Origin: a virus
Direction: 5' to 3' (one strand)
IMG/VR virus record: IMGVR_UViG_3300020408_000053
Location: 1-21,231 of that record
DNA length: 21,231 nt
Part shown: one piece after another, positions 18,303 through 21,231 of the stretch
Position numbering within the stretch: the first letter of the stretch is position 1
Layout of the letters: each line of letters begins with the position of its first letter
Made by a program: the position numbers and the translations under genes
The notes under the pieces: model-generated
What the model saw: only the letters and a program-made list of their open reading frames with translations
Told to the model about the DNA's origin: nothing
The model's database searches: none

Positions 18303-19205
18303 ATGTCTGACATCCGTAATGACGAGGTCGGTCTGTTTCTAGCCCGCGAACTTGAGACTATTCTTGCTCGCGCATTTGAAACTGAGTACGCCGACATCAA
18401 GTACTCCACAATCCTCCCAATTTCACAAGAAGTGAACGAGGGAAGTGATAGTTTCACGTACCGAATCTTCGATGCACAGGGCAAAATGTCCGTCATCCAA
18501 GATAAGGGTTCCGATCTGCCCCGTGCAGACGTTCTGCGTAAGGAAGTGACCCACCCGGTTCGCAGCCTTGGGTCGAGCTTTGCGTATTCAATTCAGGAAA
18601 CACGCGCCGCTGCGACTGTTCCTGGAATGAATCTTGAGCAACGCCGCGCTAACGCTGTGCGTCGTGCTTATGAGGAAGCCGTGCAGGGAATCGCCTACTT
18701 CGGTGATGCTGCATCTGGCATGGACGGATTCTTCAACAACGCGAACGTTGATAAGATTGTCCCGAACAAATGGTTCGACAATGCAACTCCAGACGAAATG
18801 CTGGAGATCCTGAACGAAGCCGCAACCCGTATTGTTGGTGGTTCAAATCAAAAAGAAGCGCCTAATACGCTTCTTGTTCCATACAACGTATTCAGGATTA
18901 TTTCGACTACTGCGCGTAGTTCCACCTCGGATTCTACCGTGATGGAATTCTTCCTGCGTACCAACCCGTTCATCCGTGCCATCGAGCCGATCAACGACCT
19001 GGAAGCAGGCAAGTCTGTCCTGAGCAAGGACCGCATTGTTGCTTACGACCGCAGCCCAGAAAAGGTGCAACTGCATCTGCCTAAGACTCTTGAGTTCCTG
19101 CCCCCTGTGCGCCAGAACCTGGAGTTCTCCGTAGCCGCACACGCCCGTGTGGGTGGCGTATCCCTTTACTACCCCAAGAGTGCCCTCTACATCGAGAAGG
19201 CCTGA
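18303..19205 (+). CDS. Major capsid protein (DUF2184 family, 300 aa)
   Basis: This HK97-fold shell protein shows the DUF2184 order of features: ILPISQEVNEGSDSFTYRIF, DKGSDLPRADV, EVTHPVRSLGSSFAYSIQE, an AVRRAYEEAVQGIAYFGDAA segment with GMDGFFNN, and the strand ending VGGVSLYYPKSALYIE. Length is typical. AGGAG at 18290-18294 lies eight bases before the ATG, one of the stronger ribosome sites in the block, as expected for the most abundant virion protein. No separate N-terminal delta domain is visible; the scaffold role is probably carried by the preceding gene. Confidence 0.92.
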   Translation: MSDIRNDEVGLFLARELETILARAFETEYADIKYSTILPISQEVNEGSDSFTYRIFDAQGKMSVIQDKGSDLPRADVLRKEVTHPVRSLGSSFAYSIQETRAAATVPGMNLEQRRANAVRRAYEEAVQGIAYFGDAASGMDGFFNNANVDKIVPNKWFDNATPDEMLEILNEAATRIVGGSNQKEAPNTLLVPYNVFRIISTTARSSTSDSTVMEFFLRTNPFIRAIEPINDLEAGKSVLSKDRIVAYDRSPEKVQLHLPKTLEFLPPVRQNLEFSVAAHARVGGVSLYYPKSALYIEKA

Positions 19206-19226
19206 TAAAACCTATTTCTTCAGAAC

Positions 19227-19637
19227 ATGATTGTTACTTATTCTCCTCAACTAGAAAATCCTCCCCGCGAGAAAGAAGTCACTCTCGGCTTCACGTTCAT
19301 CGGTGAGAAGACTGGTGGTTCCGAATATGTGCAGTTCAAGAGTGGGGTCAACCGCGACGTTGACCCTGCTGTTTGGGACAGGGTGAAAACCATGCCCCTT
19401 GCCGCTGATCTGCTCTCTATCGGTGCCCTAGTAGTCACAGAGGACGTCGAAGTTCTCACCGACGCTCCAGCACCCAAGGGTGCGCTGGCGACTATGCCAG
19501 TGAAGGAAGCGCTATCGGCGATCAATAAGACCTTCGACCTGGACCTGCTCAAGGAGTGGGACTTTGCCGAAAACAGGGTGCGTATCAAAAACGCGATCCA
19601 GAAGCGAATTAAAGCAATCACTGAAGGAGAAGGCTGA
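19227..19637 (+). CDS. Hypothetical virion-region protein (136 aa)
   Basis: No named family. The first half is beta-rich (MIVTYSPQLENPPREKEVTL, then VQFKSGVNRDVDPAVWDRV); the second half is helical (PVKEALSAINKTFDLDLLKE, then RVRIKNAIQKRIKAI). Position between the capsid and head-tail connector genes is where many siphoviruses keep a small protein of unknown or head-decoration role. The start has no clear ribosome site. It overlaps the next gene's ATG by one base. Confidence 0.65.
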   Translation: MIVTYSPQLENPPREKEVTLGFTFIGEKTGGSEYVQFKSGVNRDVDPAVWDRVKTMPLAADLLSIGALVVTEDVEVLTDAPAPKGALATMPVKEALSAINKTFDLDLLKEWDFAENRVRIKNAIQKRIKAITEGEG

Positions 19638-19966
19638 TGGCGGTCACAAGCACAACCTTTCTCGAAAGGTTTCCAGAGTTCGACAATCTGGAGAGTGCTG
19701 TTGTGACCGCAACCATTGCCGAGGCTGAGCGCCAGAACGAAGAAACGATCTGGGGTGATCAATACGATGACGCCGTCAACTATCTGACGGCGCATCTGTT
19801 GGCCAGCCGAACACAATCTATTGGTCAACAGATTGGTGTTTCATCGACAGTCCGCACCATCAAGTACCAGGGTGCTGCGGGATATACGTTGGCCGACACC
19901 ACTTACGGTGCTACTTACCTCTTTTTACGGGAGGGCCTGGTCGAGCTAACTGGCTTTAGTTTCTGA
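19637..19966 (+). CDS. Head-tail connector, DUF4054-like (109 aa)
   Basis: Starts TTFLERFPEFDNLESAVVTA, then IAEAERQNEETIWGDQYDDA and VNYLTAHLLAS, which is the DUF4054 pattern (FxxxFPEF, WG..yd.Ai.YLtAHlL). Such proteins are HK97 gp6-like adaptors forming the ring under the portal. The following GQQIGVSSTVRTIKYQ and FLREGLVELTGFSF match the loop and end of that family. The ATG overlaps the previous stop (TGATG) and GAAGGAGAAG just upstream provides a ribosome site. Confidence 0.85.
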   Translation: MAVTSTTFLERFPEFDNLESAVVTATIAEAERQNEETIWGDQYDDAVNYLTAHLLASRTQSIGQQIGVSSTVRTIKYQGAAGYTLADTTYGATYLFLREGLVELTGFSF

Positions 19967-20343
19967 TGGGCTCTTACGCACCTTTCGACAACGCGACCTT
20001 GACCTTCGAGGTCTACGGTTCCTTTTCAACTGATCCGAGTACGGGGAACAGGGTTCAGAACAACTTGTCTGAGACCTATACCTGTAACGTGCAGTTGAAG
20101 TCCAAGTTCACATCCAACAAAGAAGGCGTCAACGAGGTTGATACGAGCTGCACTGGCAAGCTCCTTTCACCAGCGACCTTCAGCGGAAAGATCAAGGCTG
20201 GCATGACGGCTGCTGCGACGGTCAATGGCGTCGACGGCAAACTACGCATCCTGGATCTAGGCACAAACATCCTGCCTTACGCCCGTGCGACTCAATTTCA
20301 GAGCTTTGAGGGGGTGTTTGAGCAAACCGGAGCTGCGGGGTAG
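19966..20343 (+). CDS. Probable neck / head-completion protein (125 aa)
   Basis: The product is beta-rich (NATLTFEVYGSFSTDPSTGN, ETYTCNVQLKSKF, GKLRILDLGTNILPYARATQ). I do not recognise a family by sequence. Position right after the gp6-like connector and before a tail-completion gene is that of the stopper, and a small beta-barrel is what a stopper would be, so the call is by synteny. The start overlaps the previous stop (TGATG). Confidence 0.55.
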   Translation: MGSYAPFDNATLTFEVYGSFSTDPSTGNRVQNNLSETYTCNVQLKSKFTSNKEGVNEVDTSCTGKLLSPATFSGKIKAGMTAAATVNGVDGKLRILDLGTNILPYARATQFQSFEGVFEQTGAAG

Positions 20344-20345
20344 TT

Positions 20346-20765
20346 ATGGAAAGCGGAATGCAGCCACGGCATCTCAAACGGTTATTTGATGCCGCTAGTA
20401 AGGAAGCCCTTAAAGCCACTGCAAATCGTTTAGGTAACGAGTTCACCACTCAGATCACTACTAACAAGTGGTCGTGGAAGGGTAGTAACTACGTGACTTA
20501 CCGAAAGAATGGCACTGAGGTTACCGAACCCAGGAATATCGTTGACCTAGGGAATCTGCGAAAAAGCCAGAGGCGCGAGCAAACTGGCAGATACTCATTC
20601 AAATGGACCTGGGAAGTTGACTATTCAGCCCTGGTACACGAGGGTGCCAGCAGGTTAAAAACTGGTGGCAGTTATCCATCACGTCCCTGGACTAAAGATG
20701 CTGAGATAGAGGTTAAGCCCTTGGAATACTTTGCAGATATACTGAGGAGAGAGTTAGATGGCTAG
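20346..20765 (+). CDS. Tail-completion protein, HK97 gp10-like (139 aa)
   Basis: The N-terminal half is helical (RHLKRLFDAASKEALKATAN) and the second half contains VDYSALVHEGASRL and GSYPSRPWTKDAEIEV. The Y-x-x-x-V-H-E-G followed by YPxRPW is the usual mark of gp10-like neck/tail-completion proteins. The start lies two bases after the previous stop; a second ATG at 20358 is possible. It overlaps the next gene by eight bases. Confidence 0.7.
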   Translation: MESGMQPRHLKRLFDAASKEALKATANRLGNEFTTQITTNKWSWKGSNYVTYRKNGTEVTEPRNIVDLGNLRKSQRREQTGRYSFKWTWEVDYSALVHEGASRLKTGGSYPSRPWTKDAEIEVKPLEYFADILRRELDG

Positions 20766-21159
20766 TGTATCTCAAGTACGCTCGTTAGTAGACTCAGCAC
20801 TAGGGACCTTTCTGGGAAATTACAATCTCCCCGATGGTTCTACATCCCCCGCCCTTTGGGTTCGGGGTTCACAGCAAGTTCCTAAGGATTGGACAATCAC
20901 CGGCACCGAATGTGTGATCGATGAAGTCCCAGAAGCTAGGAATATACCGACGATGTCTAAGGCGGTTGTGCTTAACCTTTTTTGGACTGTAACTCTTACC
21001 AGTTACGACACAGATGTAACTTTAGACAATTTACGGTTGCTTCTTTTTCGGACTTTTCCAGATATGGACACAGCGGTGCATACCGCTCAAACAGACATAT
21101 CTTTTGAATCTCTGAAAGTAACTATCCCCGATTACTCAATTCACACTGAGATAGGCTAA
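20758..21159 (+). CDS. Probable tail terminator protein (133 aa)
   Basis: The product starts with a helix (SVSQVRSLVDSALGTFLGNY) followed by strands (SPALWVRGSQQVPKDWTITG, KAVVLNLFWTVTLTSYD) and a helix LDNLRLLLFRTFPD, the alpha/beta plan of tail terminators that cap the tube and bind the neck. Sequence alone is not decisive; the slot between gp10-like and a probable tail-tube gene supports it. AGGAGAGAG at 20745-20753 is the ribosome site, inside the upstream gene. Confidence 0.6.
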   Translation: MASVSQVRSLVDSALGTFLGNYNLPDGSTSPALWVRGSQQVPKDWTITGTECVIDEVPEARNIPTMSKAVVLNLFWTVTLTSYDTDVTLDNLRLLLFRTFPDMDTAVHTAQTDISFESLKVTIPDYSIHTEIG

Positions 21160-21231
21160 TGGCTCAACTTCCTGGAGGTGCGTTTGCAAAGGGCAGGGAC
21201 CGCATTGTGCGGATCGCTGACCCAGGCGGCA
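21159..21231 (+). CDS. Probable major tail protein, 5' fragment
   Basis: The ATG at 21159 overlaps the previous stop (TAATG) and the frame is open to the window end, giving 24 residues: MAQLPGGAFAKGRDRIVRIA, then DPGG. The next expected gene in this order is the tail tube, and a short beta start with Gly fits, but the fragment is too short to prove it. Confidence 0.5.
   Translation, partial: MAQLPGGAFAKGRDRIVRIADPGG

Overview
This window looks like part of a tailed-phage (siphovirus-like) genome or prophage. Every gene I can support reads on the + strand. The host is probably a cyanobacterium. The main pointer is a 66-residue protein at 9244-9444 that lines up without gaps against my memory of NblA, the phycobilisome-degradation factor. 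Weaker pointers are many start codons without a Shine-Dalgarno site and two HIP1 octamers (GCGATCGC near 865 and 18071). No integrase, replication, lysis or tail-fibre gene is visible, so I cannot tell a prophage from a free phage.

Region 1 (1-4.5 kb) is GC-rich, strongly C-skewed accessory DNA: the end of a DUF7227-like gene, a DUF2786 protein, a run of small translationally coupled unknown genes, and a tiny predicted membrane-anchored helix-turn-helix (HTH) protein. Its intergenic spaces are built from two recurring parts. One is a hairpin element centred on AGGCCT (near 366, 1486, 2370, 3612, with a partial copy near 5328). The other is a pyrimidine-rich leader (CTTCTCTCACC and variants) directly before start codons, twice placed straight after an intrinsic terminator.

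Region 2 (4.7-5.37 kb) has no credible gene and is packed with perfect short inverted repeats plus an AT-rich stretch. It lies where base composition and strand skew change, so it is a candidate origin or control region.

Region 3 (5.37-8.5 kb) carries small unknown genes, many overlapping by 4-20 bases and ending in a small HTH protein. A structured spacer with a triple TTCTCAGGC repeat follows, then a possibly broken small gene and four short genes closed by a strong terminator at 8504-8526.

Region 4 (8.65-21.2 kb) is the packaging and virion block, about 50% GC, in classic order: NblA-like gene, small and large terminase, portal with an unusual C-terminal extension, minor head protein, two small basic phage proteins, a PD-(D/E)XK nuclease, DUF2213 protease fused to a scaffold-like segment, decoration protein, DUF2184 major capsid protein, DUF4054 connector, neck and tail-completion candidates, and the start of a probable tail-tube gene cut by the window end. 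These genes would package DNA through TerS/TerL and the portal, build and mature the capsid, and join it to a tail.
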